Assembly: GCA_023454395.1 (NCBI GenBank)
Contig: JAEYFY010000266.1
Span: forward strand, 1 to 16,301
Source: Pseudomonadota bacterium
GTDB taxonomy: Bacteria > Pseudomonadota > Gammaproteobacteria > Enterobacterales > Enterobacteriaceae
Reading direction: 5' to 3'
DNA: 16,301 bases
Translations under genes and position numbers: made by a program
In this document: positions 7,969 through 16,301 of the stretch, piece by piece
Numbering within the stretch: the stretch's first letter is position 1
How the letters are laid out: each line of letters starts with the position of its first letter
Notes under the pieces: generated by a model
Seen by the model: only the letters and a program-made list of their open reading frames with translations
What the model was told of the DNA's origin: nothing
Database searches by the model: none

Positions 7969-8489
7969 TTATAAGTTTTTGGCGACAGTTTGGCAGGCGA
8001 TATTTTTGGTCGCATCTGCTTTTAGGGATGGTTGCAGCAGGTATTGGAATGCCTTCGCTGTTGTCTTCCCATGCCGAAAATCCACAACAAACTGAACCTC
8101 CTTCCTCTCAAAACCGTCAAAGTCAGGCACTTATTGCGTTTGATAACTTATTCTTACGTCAAAGTGTACAGAATCCTGCCTCATCCTTCACCTTTAATTA
8201 CTGGCAACAACATGCAGTAAAAAATGTGATCAAACAGCTCTCTTTTGCATTCACCATTAATTCGCCTGAATTGATGATTAAAGCCAAAGATGAACCGTTA
8301 CCTGCTTCTAATGTTGCAGAGGTTATGCTTGATACTCTGTATGCCTTATTAACAGAGACGCCATCATCGGCACTAAGCCATCTTCCTCTTTCTGGCTATG
8401 TTTTAGTACAGAATACAATTTCCTATCATACCGGATTATGGCTTGCACAAATCCGCGGTATCCGCGCAGGACCTTACCTAATAGCCTAG
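7962..8489 (+). CDS. secM: SecM, secretion monitor with translation-arrest peptide
   Basis: SecM is a short exported protein whose own translation stalls when Sec export is slow; the stalled ribosome opens the leader mRNA and raises SecA synthesis. The 175-residue product (170 in E. coli) matches E. coli SecM from its first residues, notably WRQFGRRYFWSHLLLGMVAA. The signal peptide probably ends after SSHA near residue 38. The middle is poorly conserved, as usual. The C-terminus carries the arrest motif YHTGLWLAQIRGIRAGP at 155-171, followed by YLIA. The ATG at 7962 gives the E. coli-like N-terminus, although its GAAGG ribosome site is unusually close. The gene stands 99 nt before secA in the expected order. 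Confidence 0.95.
   Translation: MSIISFWRQFGRRYFWSHLLLGMVAAGIGMPSLLSSHAENPQQTEPPSSQNRQSQALIAFDNLFLRQSVQNPASSFTFNYWQQHAVKNVIKQLSFAFTINSPELMIKAKDEPLPASNVAEVMLDTLYALLTETPSSALSHLPLSGYVLVQNTISYHTGLWLAQIRGIRAGPYLIA
7968..7996 (-). promoter_or_regulatory. Candidate promoter for the DUF721 gene inside the secM 5' end
   Basis: Read on the minus strand, a perfect TATAAT (7973 to 7968) stands 17 bases after CTGCCA (7996 to 7991), which matches four of six -35 consensus bases. Transcription would start near 7961, giving a leader of about 45 nt to the ATG at 7916 and only about 9 nt to the ATG at 7952. This supports the shorter start. The element lies within secM codons, so the two divergent genes share this DNA. 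Confidence 0.35.
8424..8474 (+). promoter_or_regulatory. SecM ribosome-arrest sequence
   Basis: These 17 codons encode YHTGLWLAQIRGIRAGP. Against the E. coli arrest pattern F-x4-W-I-x4-GIRAGP, the spacing is identical and Trp160, Gly166, Ile167, Arg168, Ala169, Gly170 and Pro171 are kept. Phe is replaced by Tyr and Ile by Leu. The key Arg and the terminal Pro (A-site prolyl-tRNA in E. coli) are present, so stalling is expected. Confidence 0.9.
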
Positions 8490-8588
8490 TTGAGTCACTT
8501 AATCTAATAAGATTATGATTATCTCTGTTTATTGATAGATACAGAGGCTGTTTTCGGCGTTTCACGCCATAAATGAGAATAAAGATTT
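8490..8588 (+). promoter_or_regulatory. secM-secA intergenic leader with hairpins
   Basis: The 99-nt spacer holds three possible stems: TAATCT (8500-8505) with AGATTA (8510-8515), CTCTGT (8523-8528) with ACAGAG (8541-8546), and GGCGT (8556-8560) with ACGCC (8564-8568). The purine-rich secA ribosome site region (GAGA, 8575-8578) could also pair with TCTC at 8522-8525. In E. coli, structure here hides the secA ribosome site until SecM stalls. The same logic is expected, but the exact fold is not established from sequence alone. Confidence 0.55.
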
Positions 8589-11297
8589 ATGTTAGGTAAA
8601 ATTGTAACCAAAATTTTTGGTAGTCGTAATGATCGTTCAATCCGTCGTATGCGTAAAATTGTTGTTGAAATTAACAAATTAGAACCAGAATTTGAAAAGC
8701 TGACCGATGATGAGCTAAAAGCGAAAACAAATGAATTTCGTGAGCGTTTAAAAAACGGTGAAAAAGAAGAAGATATTTTACCTGAAGCATTTGCCACTGT
8801 TCGTGAAGCAAGTAAGCGTGTCTTTGGTATGCGCCACTTCGATGTACAGTTAATTGGTGGTATGGTTTTAAATGAGCGTTGCATTGCAGAAATGCGTACA
8901 GGTGAAGGTAAAACATTAACTGCAACATTACCTGCATACTTAAATGCGCTATCAGGCAAAGGGGTTCACGTTGTTACTGTCAATGACTACCTTGCACAAC
9001 GTGACGCCGAAAATAACCGTCCTCTGTTTGAATTCTTAGGTTTAAGCGTTGGTATCAACTTGCCAAATATGGCACCACCAGTAAAACGTGAAGCTTATAA
9101 TGCAGATATCACTTATGGTACGAACAATGAATTTGGTTTCGACTACCTACGTGACAACATGGCATTTAGCCCTCAAGAGCGTGTTCAACGTAAATTACAC
9201 TATGCATTAGTGGATGAAGTTGACTCAATCTTGATCGATGAAGCACGTACACCACTGATCATTTCAGGTCCCGCAGAAGATAGCTCTGAGCTTTATATCC
9301 AAATGAATAAAGTGATCCCTCATTTGGTCTCTCAAGAAAAAGAAGACTCAGATACTTTCCAAGGTGAAGGTGATTACTCTGTTGATGAAAAAACACGTCA
9401 AGTGAATATCACAGAACGTGGTCTGGTTAAAATCGAAGGATTATTAGCAGATGCTGGCATGATGAAAGAAGGGGAGTCTTTATACTCACCAGCTAATATT
9501 ATGTTAATGCACCATGTAACAGCGGCATTGCGCGCTCACGCGCTATTTACCAAAGACGTTGACTACATTGTTAAAGATGGCGAAGTTATCATTGTTGACG
9601 AACATACTGGTCGTACAATGCAAGGTCGTCGTTGGTCTGATGGTTTACACCAAGCTGTTGAAGCAAAAGAAGGTGTGAAGATCCAAAATGAGAACCAGAC
9701 ATTAGCGTCAATCACATTCCAAAACTATTTCCGTTTATACGAAAAATTAGCAGGGATGACAGGTACTGCGGATACAGAAGCGTTTGAATTTAACTCTATC
9801 TATCGCTTAGAAACGATTGTTATCCCAACTAACCGTCCAATGGTACGTAAAGATCTGCCTGACTTAGTCTATATGAATGAGCAAGGTAAATTTGCAGCTA
9901 TTATTGAAGATATTCGTGAACGTACCAAAAATGGTCAGCCTGTTCTTGTCGGTACTATTTCAATTGAAAAATCAGAAGAAATTTCTAAAGCGCTGACTAA
10001 AGCGAATGTTCACCATAACGTGTTGAATGCGAAATTCCACGCAATGGAAGCGGATATTATTGCTAACGCAGGTTTACCTTCAGCGGTTACTATCGCAACT
10101 AACATGGCGGGTCGTGGTACTGATATCGTGTTAGGGGGTAGCTGGCAAACTGAAGTGGCTAAACTTGAAGAGCCAACTGAAGAACAAATCGAAGAAATCA
10201 AAGCCAAATGGAAAGAGCGCCATGATGCAGTATTAGCATCAGGTGGTTTACATATCATTGGTACTGAGCGTCACGAATCTCGCCGTATTGATAACCAGTT
10301 ACGTGGTCGTGCAGGTCGTCAAGGGGATGAAGGTTCTTCTCGTTTCTATTTGTCTATGGAAGACTCCTTAATGCGTATTTTCGCTTCAGACAAAGTGTCT
10401 GGCATGATGCGTAAATTAGGTATGAATGAAACCGAAGCGATTGAGCACCCTTGGGTAACCAAAGCAATTGCAAACGCACAGCGTAAAGTAGAAAACCGCA
10501 ACTTTGATATTCGTAAGCAACTGCTTGAATATGATGATGTGGCAAATGATCAGCGTCGTGCAATCTATACTCAGCGTAATGAATTACTGGATGTGGCAGA
10601 CGTAAGTGAAACTATCGATAGTATTCGCCAAGACGTCTTCACTTCAATGATTGATAACTATATTCCACCTCAATCACTAGAAGAGATGTGGGATATTGAA
10701 GGCTTAACGGCATGTTTACAAAAAGACTTTGATTTAAATTTACCAATCAAAGAGTGGTTAGATAAAGAGCCAGAATTACACGAAGAAACATTACGTGAGC
10801 GTATTTTAGAAAAATCTATCGAAGTCTATAAAGCGAAAGAAGAGATTGTTAGTGCTGAAATGATGCGTAACTTTGAAAAAGGCGTGATGTTACAAACGCT
10901 GGATTCACTGTGGAAAGAGCACTTAGCGGCAATGGATTATTTACGTCAAGGTATCCACTTACGTGGTTATGCACAAAAAGATCCGAAACAAGAGTACAAA
11001 CGTGAATCGTTCGCTATGTTTGCTAACATGTTGGAATCACTGAAATATGAAGTGATCAGCACACTAAGCAAAGTACAAGTTCGTTTACCTGAAGAAGTTG
11101 AAGAGTTAGAACGTCGTCGTCGTGAAGAAGCTGAGCGTTTAGCTAAACAACAACAATTAAGCCATGAAGTGACAAAAGAATCTCAAATGTCAGCAATAGA
11201 TGGTCAAGTTGCTGCAGGTAAAAAAGTTGGTCGTAATGAGCCATGCCCTTGTGGATCAGGTAAGAAATATAAGCATTGTCATGGCCAATTAGGTTAA
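8589..11297 (+). CDS. secA: SecA, preprotein translocase ATPase
   Basis: SecA is the motor ATPase that drives preproteins through SecYEG. The protein has 902 residues (901 in E. coli). Seen in order: Walker A TGEGKT at 104-109, the [12 protein letters not shown] motif, the DEAD-type box [14 protein letters not shown] near 208-221, the preprotein cross-linking region after about 225, NBD2 with [28 protein letters not shown] and [23 protein letters not shown], then the helical scaffold and wing domains. The extreme C-terminus has the zinc/SecB-binding motif [14 protein letters not shown] (Cys886, Cys888, Cys897, His898). Expression is expected to be coupled to SecM arrest upstream. An intrinsic terminator follows, and mutT, which follows secA in E. 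coli, is absent from the window. Confidence 0.99.
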   Translation: MLGKIVTKIFGSRNDRSIRRMRKIVVEINKLEPEFEKLTDDELKAKTNEFRERLKNGEKEEDILPEAFATVREASKRVFGMRHFDVQLIGGMVLNERCIAEMRTGEGKTLTATLPAYLNALSGKGVHVVTVNDYLAQRDAENNRPLFEFLGLSVGINLPNMAPPVKREAYNADITYGTNNEFGFDYLRDNMAFSPQERVQRKLHYALVDEVDSILIDEARTPLIISGPAEDSSELYIQMNKVIPHLVSQEKEDSDTFQGEGDYSVDEKTRQVNITERGLVKIEGLLADAGMMKEGESLYSPANIMLMHHVTAALRAHALFTKDVDYIVKDGEVIIVDEHTGRTMQGRRWSDGLHQAVEAKEGVKIQNENQTLASITFQNYFRLYEKLAGMTGTADTEAFEFNSIYRLETIVIPTNRPMVRKDLPDLVYMNEQGKFAAIIEDIRERTKNGQPVLVGTISIEKSEEISKALTKANVHHNVLNAKFHAMEADIIANAGLPSAVTIATNMAGRGTDIVLGGSWQTEVAKLEEPTEEQIEEIKAKWKERHDAVLASGGLHIIGTERHESRRIDNQLRGRAGRQGDEGSSRFYLSMEDSLMRIFASDKVSGMMRKLGMNETEAIEHPWVTKAIANAQRKVENRNFDIRKQLLEYDDVANDQRRAIYTQRNELLDVADVSETIDSIRQDVFTSMIDNYIPPQSLEEMWDIEGLTACLQKDFDLNLPIKEWLDKEPELHEETLRERILEKSIEVYKAKEEIVSAEMMRNFEKGVMLQTLDSLWKEHLAAMDYLRQGIHLRGYAQKDPKQEYKRESFAMFANMLESLKYEVISTLSKVQVRLPEEVEELERRRREEAERLAKQQQLSHEVTKESQMSAIDGQVAAGKKVGRNEPCPCGSGKKYKHCHGQLG

Positions 11298-11340
11298 TTT
11301 ATTTTTCATAATAATAGCTGTGTAATGTACTGATTAAAAA

Positions 11341-11373
11341 AAGATCCACTTAGCCATAAGTGGGTCTTTTTTA
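11341..11373 (+). terminator. Intrinsic terminator of secM-secA
   Basis: AAGATCCACTTA (11341-11352) pairs with TAAGTGGGTCTT (11357-11368) through 12 pairs, one of them G-U, around a GCCA loop. A T run to 11372 follows. It lies 44 bases after the secA stop. The A run before the stem would give a second, weaker T tract on the minus strand. Confidence 0.85.
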
Positions 11374-11414
11374 TCGATTACTGATCGTACTTTACGTTCT
11401 ATTTTGAAACGAAC

Positions 11415-11454
11415 ACATAAAAAACCCCACTTATTATCCTAATAAGTGGGGTTT
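11415..11454 (-). terminator. Intrinsic terminator of hpmA
   Basis: On the minus strand a perfect 14-pair stem (arms 11441-11454 and 11422-11435, loop 11436-11440) is followed by a run of T residues, read from the A run at 11419-11424. It starts about 42 bases after the hpmA stop. The plus-strand side lacks a T tract, so it serves mainly hpmA. Its stem core CCACTTA/TAAGTGG is shared with the secA terminator. Confidence 0.85.
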
Positions 11455-11496
11455 GGTTTACAAAAGAATAGGCATTACTCTTTTATGGTGTGTCTA

Positions 11497-14400
11497 TTAT
11501 TTTTCAGAAATAGACGATTTTGTGTTTACAGTTTCATTCACTTTAACGGGTGATTTTAATGATAAGTCACCACCTGCAAGTTGTTTCACTAAATCAACAG
11601 CAGATGATTTCAGATCAAGATCTGCACCTGCTTCATATTGATGACCTTCAATATTATTTAATTGAACGTTGCTACCGCCTAAATCAACCTGAGCGTGCTC
11701 GCTTTTAATTTCAGCGCCTGTAAGTTTAGTTGTACCACTTACATTTAATGAAATATCATTTTTGCTTGTTAAGGTTGTGGATTGAGTAACTGCATCATTA
11801 TCGATATGAGAAACTTTGATATCTGCATTCGCCGTATGACCTTCAGCACCGGTTACGATATTTTTGATGCCATTGCCCACGGTACCAACGCCTTTATCAA
11901 TTTTGGCTTTTGTTTCGCCACTGATACCCGTTTTATCTGCGATAGTTGAAGAGAGTGAGTTGTATTTATCAGAGATAACATCAGTTGCAGATTTAATACC
12001 TGAATCAATAGTTTCTTTGATTGTGTTTTCTAATAGTGATCCCCCTGCTTTAGCTGTTTTATCAACTTGGCTAGATTTAGGATCATTATTGTGGTTGTAA
12101 CCAACATTTACGCCAACAGTCACGTGACGATCGCTGTCTTTTTGGCTAGTCACTGTAAAGTCACCGCCCACATTACCCGTCACATTATCCGCAGAAACAT
12201 TGGCACCAGAAAGAGCGAGGTTTTTGTCGCTATTTACGGTTAATGTACCTGTTTCTACTGAAGCATTTTGGTGTGTAGATTTTTGTTGATCTTCAACGTT
12301 TACTAAAACTTTGCCACCAATATTATGGATAGAGGTTACTGGGTTTTCTTCAGTCACTTCTTTTGGCGTCGTATTAGTTTGTTTGCCATTTAAAGAGATA
12401 TCAGTACCCCAATTATTTTTGTAATCAGTGGATTGTGCTGAAGTCAGGGTAGTATCACCAGAATGAGAGGTTAATTGCGTATCTTTGCTATTAACTTTAG
12501 TACCTTGAAGATTAACGGAACTACCGTTAACGGTTAAATTACCTTGGTTAGCAATTACTCCACCTTCACGAGAGACAGTTTTCTCATCTTGCTTACCAAT
12601 AGCAAATTCAGCGCCACCTAACCCATTGACAGAAGATGATTTCTCTCCTGTTTTTTGACCGAAGCCCACTTGTAATCCACCAGATAAGTTCTTACCTGTT
12701 TCAGTACGTTGAGATTCTGTTGCTTGGAAATCAACTTTGTTAGTTGCTGTCAGAGCAACATCATTTTCGCTGGTTAAATGAGTACCTTGTAAAGTCAGAT
12801 TATGACCTGAATTTAACTCAATACCTTGAGCGCCATTCACTGAACCTGCTTTCGCTGTTGTCTGATCTTTTTGATGAGTCACACCACCTGCGTTAAAGCC
12901 GCCAGCGTAATCTTTGCTGTCTGGTGTTGTACCTACTTTCAGGTTTGCACTGCCATTCACGTTATGTTGGCTTTCAGTGTGAGTATCTGTTGCTTGTGCC
13001 AGTGTTAAATCACCGCCAGCATTGATCACCGTTTTACCATTTTGAGCGTCAAACTTAGCGCCTTCATAATGTGCATCTTCACGTACATTAATATTGATAT
13101 TGCCGGCTGAATTAAACTGGCTACCATTAGCTTTCGTTGTGGTTAGGCTTGTATCTGTGGTTTTACCTTCGCCTTTAATGGCAACGGTAATATCACTACC
13201 TGTTTTCGTGCTAACACCAACTTGACCACCACCTGTTGTTTCATGGAAAGACTCTTGGTGTTTATTTTGAGCCGCTTCACTGGTGTGAGTATTTGCGGTT
13301 AGTGATACATCACCTTGTGTGGATTGGTAATGAGTACTTTGGTCACGCAAGTTGTTATTACTATCAGAATTGATTTTACCCGCAGTAATTGATGTTGAAA
13401 CCACTTGGCTATCGCTTTGTGATTTCTGGCTACCACCACCTTTAATACCCACTTCAACACCAACATTTGGTGCTTCTAGGTTACTTAAGTTAGCAAGATT
13501 ACTAATAGCATCTTTAAAAGTAACTTTTTTATCCATATCGGCATTGTTACCCGGTTTTGTGGTATCAATTCCATCTTCTACTGCTTTCTTAATTGGTTTA
13601 GTCACACCGCTATAATCAAGATTAACACCCACATCGACACCTACATTTAAGGTATCTGTTTTTGATGTTGCACTGTCATTAGCCGCAAGGTGATTGATGT
13701 TTTCACCAGACTCTTTATATGCACCGTCAACTTGGTGTGATGCACCTTGGTGAGTGACATCTTTGTTTGCTGTAATTGTTAAATCACCTGCAATTTGAGT
13801 TTCGCTACCTTTATTTTTGGTGATCTCAGTTGTTGTATGCTGTTGGTCATATTGGAAATCAGCCTTACTACCGATTTTATCAACTCCACCGGTATAGCTA
13901 AAACCACCTGAAATGGTTCTATCTGTACTGTCTGTTTCTTTTTTGTTTTCTGTTGCAACAAAAGCAATATTGTCACCAGAAACAGTGGCATTACCTGCGC
14001 TTGTTTTTAAATCAGAACCTGCAAAAGTGACATCTTTTTCCGCTTGAACTTTAACATTGCCACCACTAATAGTAGATCCTACTTGTTCAGTTTCAGTGCT
14101 ATTGTTCTTGTTGGATGTATGCGTGATATGAAAACCTGCACTATATTGCTTGTCTTCAACTTCTTTAGCATGACCAGTTATCTCTAATGATGTTTTTTCA
14201 TCATTGATTTTTGTGGTTTGCTGTGCAGATTTAACGTTGATATCACCTAAAGATTCAATACCTAACTCATCGGCACTTTTAATTAAGCTACCAATAACAT
14301 TGATATCTTTGCCACTGACTACGGTTAACTCTGCATCAGAAACTAATTCACTACCAGTTGAGTGCTGCTGGTTAGTTTCATTCTTGTGGGAATTTTTAGT

Positions 14401-16239
14401 GATGTTAAAGGCGGTGCCTGTACGTTCATCTGTTTTAGTGATGGTTTCGCTAATCGCATTATCAATAACAACATCACCTTGAGTTGTTTTAACAAAGGCA
14501 CCTTGATTGCCTTTTACTTGACTACCTGTGACTTTGACACTGTTATCTGCTGAAAGTAACAGTTGTCCATCAGCCGTTAATTGTGTTGAATGGCTGACTT
14601 CTTGTTTGTTGTTATTATTCTTATTGTTACCACCGCCGATACCACCCCAAACAACATGATTGTTGGTGACTGTTTTATCATTGTTGGTATTTTGAACATT
14701 AAGATTGATGTTCTCTTTAGCGTTAACAACAATATTTTCATTAGAATGTAATTTTGCACCTTGAGCGGTAACAGAGCCTTCAGCATTTAAGCCCAGCGTT
14801 TTACCTGAGGTCAGCTCACTCGCTTTTAAGGTTTCTGTCTGATGACTATTGCTCCAGCTACCTGTTTCTAAACGAGAAGTATGGTTACGTTTATAGCCGT
14901 TTTCACTGCGATTTTCTTTCTCAACTAATCCGTTGATATTGATATCTTTATTGGCATTAATTGCCAGTGTGTTACCCGCATTAACTTTGGCACCTTCAAG
15001 TGTGACATTACCTTTAGTTGCCGTTAATGTTGCACTATTTTTGGCATCAATATGGCTACCAACTTGCTGCACTAGCTCTTTTTCTTTGGTGACATCATAT
15101 TGCCAAGAATAGAACCAACGATTGTCGGTATCTGTATCTTTTTGCTGTAACTGTTTGCCATCAACAGTTAAATGAGCGCCTTGTAATAAAATATCATCAC
15201 CCATTAAATCAGAGGCTTTGATTTGGTTTTTATTATCAGCGATTAAAGTGATGTTTTTACCTTTTAACTCTGTTTTTGTCAGCGTTTGGCTTGAACCACT
15301 GTTATTAACAGCAATACCACCACGGTAGTTTTGATAGTTTTCACTACCATCTTTATCGTAACTGTCATAACGAACTTGGCTATCTGTTTGAATATTGTCC
15401 GCTCTGACACTTAATTCGTTATCAGCAACAAATTTACCTGTTAATTTAACACCGCTTCCTTCGGCAGTATTAATGATACGGATACGACCCGATTGCATAC
15501 TTCCAAAGAAATAACTATCTAAGGCTGAAGCTGGTTTTTGTGATGAAAGAATATCAAAACGTTGAGAGAACGTATTTTGCCCTGTTAATGCAGAAATCTC
15601 TGCTGCTGTTATTTTACCTCTGCTATCAATACGAGGTGCAATTAAATCTAAAAGACCGGGCGCATGTAATCCGTTTTTACCAATAGAAAGTAAATTCGTA
15701 TTATTAAGCGTGCTATAACCTTTTAACTCACCATTCTCAAACAATGGATTACCTACAACCAAAGAAGAGCGGCTAGTATTGATAAAACCGCATCCATCAC
15801 AGGTAATACCATTTGGGTTAGAAAGTACATATTCCGCAGCTATACCAAAAACTTCTTGCTGACCTAATAAGAATGAAGGGTTACGACTAACAACTTCATT
15901 TAAAATTAAAGAAGCTGCTTGTCCATTTAAGTTACTGTTGGCGTTTAGCGGCCCAGCAAGCTGTGATTGCCCTGACTCTAAAGAGTTGTTAAAAACAGCC
16001 CCTGGTTTGCCTACATTAAAATCTTGATATTGGTTATGAGAGATACCTTCGTTATTGGGTGTAACGATATTAATGATTGGAGTGCTACCATTAATACCAT
16101 TAACTGATGAAACATCCGGTCCTTGATTGCCCGCATCAGGAACAATACCGCTAGCATATGCATTTAGTGATACGAAAATAATCGCTAAAGATGCAGCAAG
16201 CCTACCCGAAGGAGAGAGCTTGAAGTTTTTTGATTTCAT
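11497..16239 (-). CDS. hpmA: HpmA, two-partner secreted pore-forming haemolysin
   Basis: HpmA is the secreted TpsA haemolysin of Proteus (ShlA family), exported and activated by the outer-membrane partner HpmB and lytic to host cells. The 1580-residue protein has a signal peptide of about 29 residues ending NAYA. A TPS secretion domain spans about 30-265, with QDFNV (72-76), NPSF (120-123), NPNGI (141-145) and the CDGC pair (Cys147, Cys150), which are the only cysteines I see. The rest is a long beta-helix of degenerate haemagglutinin-type repeats (GxxLTLxA, GxVxLxG), interrupted by two segments with predicted amphipathic helix near 861-920 and 1373-1467. No VENN motif or separate C-terminal toxin is visible, arguing against CdiA. 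GGAG lies about nine bases before the ATG. The sequence resembles P. mirabilis HpmA as remembered but is three residues longer. Confidence 0.95.
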   Translation of the reverse strand: MKSKNFKLSPSGRLAASLAIIFVSLNAYASGIVPDAGNQGPDVSSVNGINGSTPIINIVTPNNEGISHNQYQDFNVGKPGAVFNNSLESGQSQLAGPLNANSNLNGQAASLILNEVVSRNPSFLLGQQEVFGIAAEYVLSNPNGITCDGCGFINTSRSSLVVGNPLFENGELKGYSTLNNTNLLSIGKNGLHAPGLLDLIAPRIDSRGKITAAEISALTGQNTFSQRFDILSSQKPASALDSYFFGSMQSGRIRIINTAEGSGVKLTGKFVADNELSVRADNIQTDSQVRYDSYDKDGSENYQNYRGGIAVNNSGSSQTLTKTELKGKNITLIADNKNQIKASDLMGDDILLQGAHLTVDGKQLQQKDTDTDNRWFYSWQYDVTKEKELVQQVGSHIDAKNSATLTATKGNVTLEGAKVNAGNTLAINANKDININGLVEKENRSENGYKRNHTSRLETGSWSNSHQTETLKASELTSGKTLGLNAEGSVTAQGAKLHSNENIVVNAKENINLNVQNTNNDKTVTNNHVVWGGIGGGNNKNNNNKQEVSHSTQLTADGQLLLSADNSVKVTGSQVKGNQGAFVKTTQGDVVIDNAISETITKTDERTGTAFNITKNSHKNETNQQHSTGSELVSDAELTVVSGKDINVIGSLIKSADELGIESLGDINVKSAQQTTKINDEKTSLEITGHAKEVEDKQYSAGFHITHTSNKNNSTETEQVGSTISGGNVKVQAEKDVTFAGSDLKTSAGNATVSGDNIAFVATENKKETDSTDRTISGGFSYTGGVDKIGSKADFQYDQQHTTTEITKNKGSETQIAGDLTITANKDVTHQGASHQVDGAYKESGENINHLAANDSATSKTDTLNVGVDVGVNLDYSGVTKPIKKAVEDGIDTTKPGNNADMDKKVTFKDAISNLANLSNLEAPNVGVEVGIKGGGSQKSQSDSQVVSTSITAGKINSDSNNNLRDQSTHYQSTQGDVSLTANTHTSEAAQNKHQESFHETTGGGQVGVSTKTGSDITVAIKGEGKTTDTSLTTTKANGSQFNSAGNININVREDAHYEGAKFDAQNGKTVINAGGDLTLAQATDTHTESQHNVNGSANLKVGTTPDSKDYAGGFNAGGVTHQKDQTTAKAGSVNGAQGIELNSGHNLTLQGTHLTSENDVALTATNKVDFQATESQRTETGKNLSGGLQVGFGQKTGEKSSSVNGLGGAEFAIGKQDEKTVSREGGVIANQGNLTVNGSSVNLQGTKVNSKDTQLTSHSGDTTLTSAQSTDYKNNWGTDISLNGKQTNTTPKEVTEENPVTSIHNIGGKVLVNVEDQQKSTHQNASVETGTLTVNSDKNLALSGANVSADNVTGNVGGDFTVTSQKDSDRHVTVGVNVGYNHNNDPKSSQVDKTAKAGGSLLENTIKETIDSGIKSATDVISDKYNSLSSTIADKTGISGETKAKIDKGVGTVGNGIKNIVTGAEGHTANADIKVSHIDNDAVTQSTTLTSKNDISLNVSGTTKLTGAEIKSEHAQVDLGGSNVQLNNIEGHQYEAGADLDLKSSAVDLVKQLAGGDLSLKSPVKVNETVNTKSSISEK

Positions 16240-16272
16240 AGAGTTTTCTCCGTTTATTGCTATGAGTGTGAA

Positions 16273-16301
16273 TCAAAATAAATATGAAAATCTAACTAAC
16301 A
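16273..16301 (-). CDS. hpmB: HpmB-like TpsB transporter, last codons only (partial)
   Basis: On the minus strand the window edge gives a frame reading LVRFSYLF followed by TGA, 33 nt before hpmA. A terminal Phe with alternating hydrophobic residues is typical of outer-membrane beta-barrels, including TpsB/Omp85 proteins, and hpmB precedes hpmA in the known hpmBA operon. HpmB would secrete and activate HpmA. Only eight residues are visible, so the call depends on context; the gene starts outside the window, together with the operon promoter. Confidence 0.55.

Noticed and set aside
11453..11641. Plus-strand 62-codon ORF over the hpmA 3' end
   Set aside because: It starts inside the hpmA terminator stem and has no ribosome site or recognisable product.
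14577..14786. Small ORFs opposite or out of frame within hpmA
   Set aside because: They lie inside a continuous 1580-codon frame with clear protein repeats and have no separate evidence.
11497..16239. CdiA-type contact-dependent inhibition protein
   Set aside because: No VENN motif, no variable C-terminal toxin and no immunity gene between the ORF end and secA; the whole length fits HpmA/ShlA haemolysin.

Overview
The window looks like a chromosome segment of a Proteus species (Enterobacterales, Morganellaceae). Base composition is AT-rich. The proteins of the plus-strand block (MurG, MurC, FtsA, FtsZ, LpxC, SecM, SecA) are close to E. coli in sequence and order. The large minus-strand gene matches, from memory, the Proteus haemolysin HpmA. 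The published P. mirabilis HpmA has 1577 residues and a Cys144-Cys147 pair; here the protein has 1580 residues and the pair is at 147/150. This suggests a Proteus close to, but perhaps not, the reference P. mirabilis lineage. That comparison is from memory and no search was run.

Positions 1-7366 hold the distal half of the division and cell wall (dcw) cluster, all on the plus strand: the end of ftsW, then murG, murC, a 118-codon unknown ORF, ftsQ, ftsA, ftsZ and lpxC. Junctions are tight (ftsW/murG overlap by 4 nt; the unknown ORF and ftsQ are 1 nt apart). These genes make and translocate peptidoglycan precursors, build the FtsZ/FtsA ring and the FtsQ scaffold, and start lipid A synthesis. 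Two features depart from the E. coli plan. The ddlB slot between murC and ftsQ holds a small, AT-rich ORF with no intact ATP-grasp ligase. FtsQ stops 45 nt short of ftsA, and a 17-codon mini-ORF in another frame bridges the gap and looks like the old FtsQ C-terminal tail.

Positions 7401-11372 hold a minus-strand DUF721/DciA-like gene, divergent from secM-secA. SecM carries a clear translation-arrest peptide ending in GIRAGP and is followed by a structured leader before secA. secA ends at an intrinsic terminator, and no mutT follows within the window.

Positions 11410-16301 hold the 3' part of a two-partner secretion operon on the minus strand, convergent with secA. It comprises the last codons of a probable hpmB (outer-membrane transporter and activator), complete hpmA (secreted haemolysin) and its terminator.

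I found no CRISPR array, tRNA, rRNA, insertion sequence or prophage. Most of the window is conserved core genome. The observations most worth checking are the ddlB replacement, the ftsQ-ftsA bridge ORF, a DciA-like gene in a lineage expected to use DnaC, and the small start-site duplication before secM.
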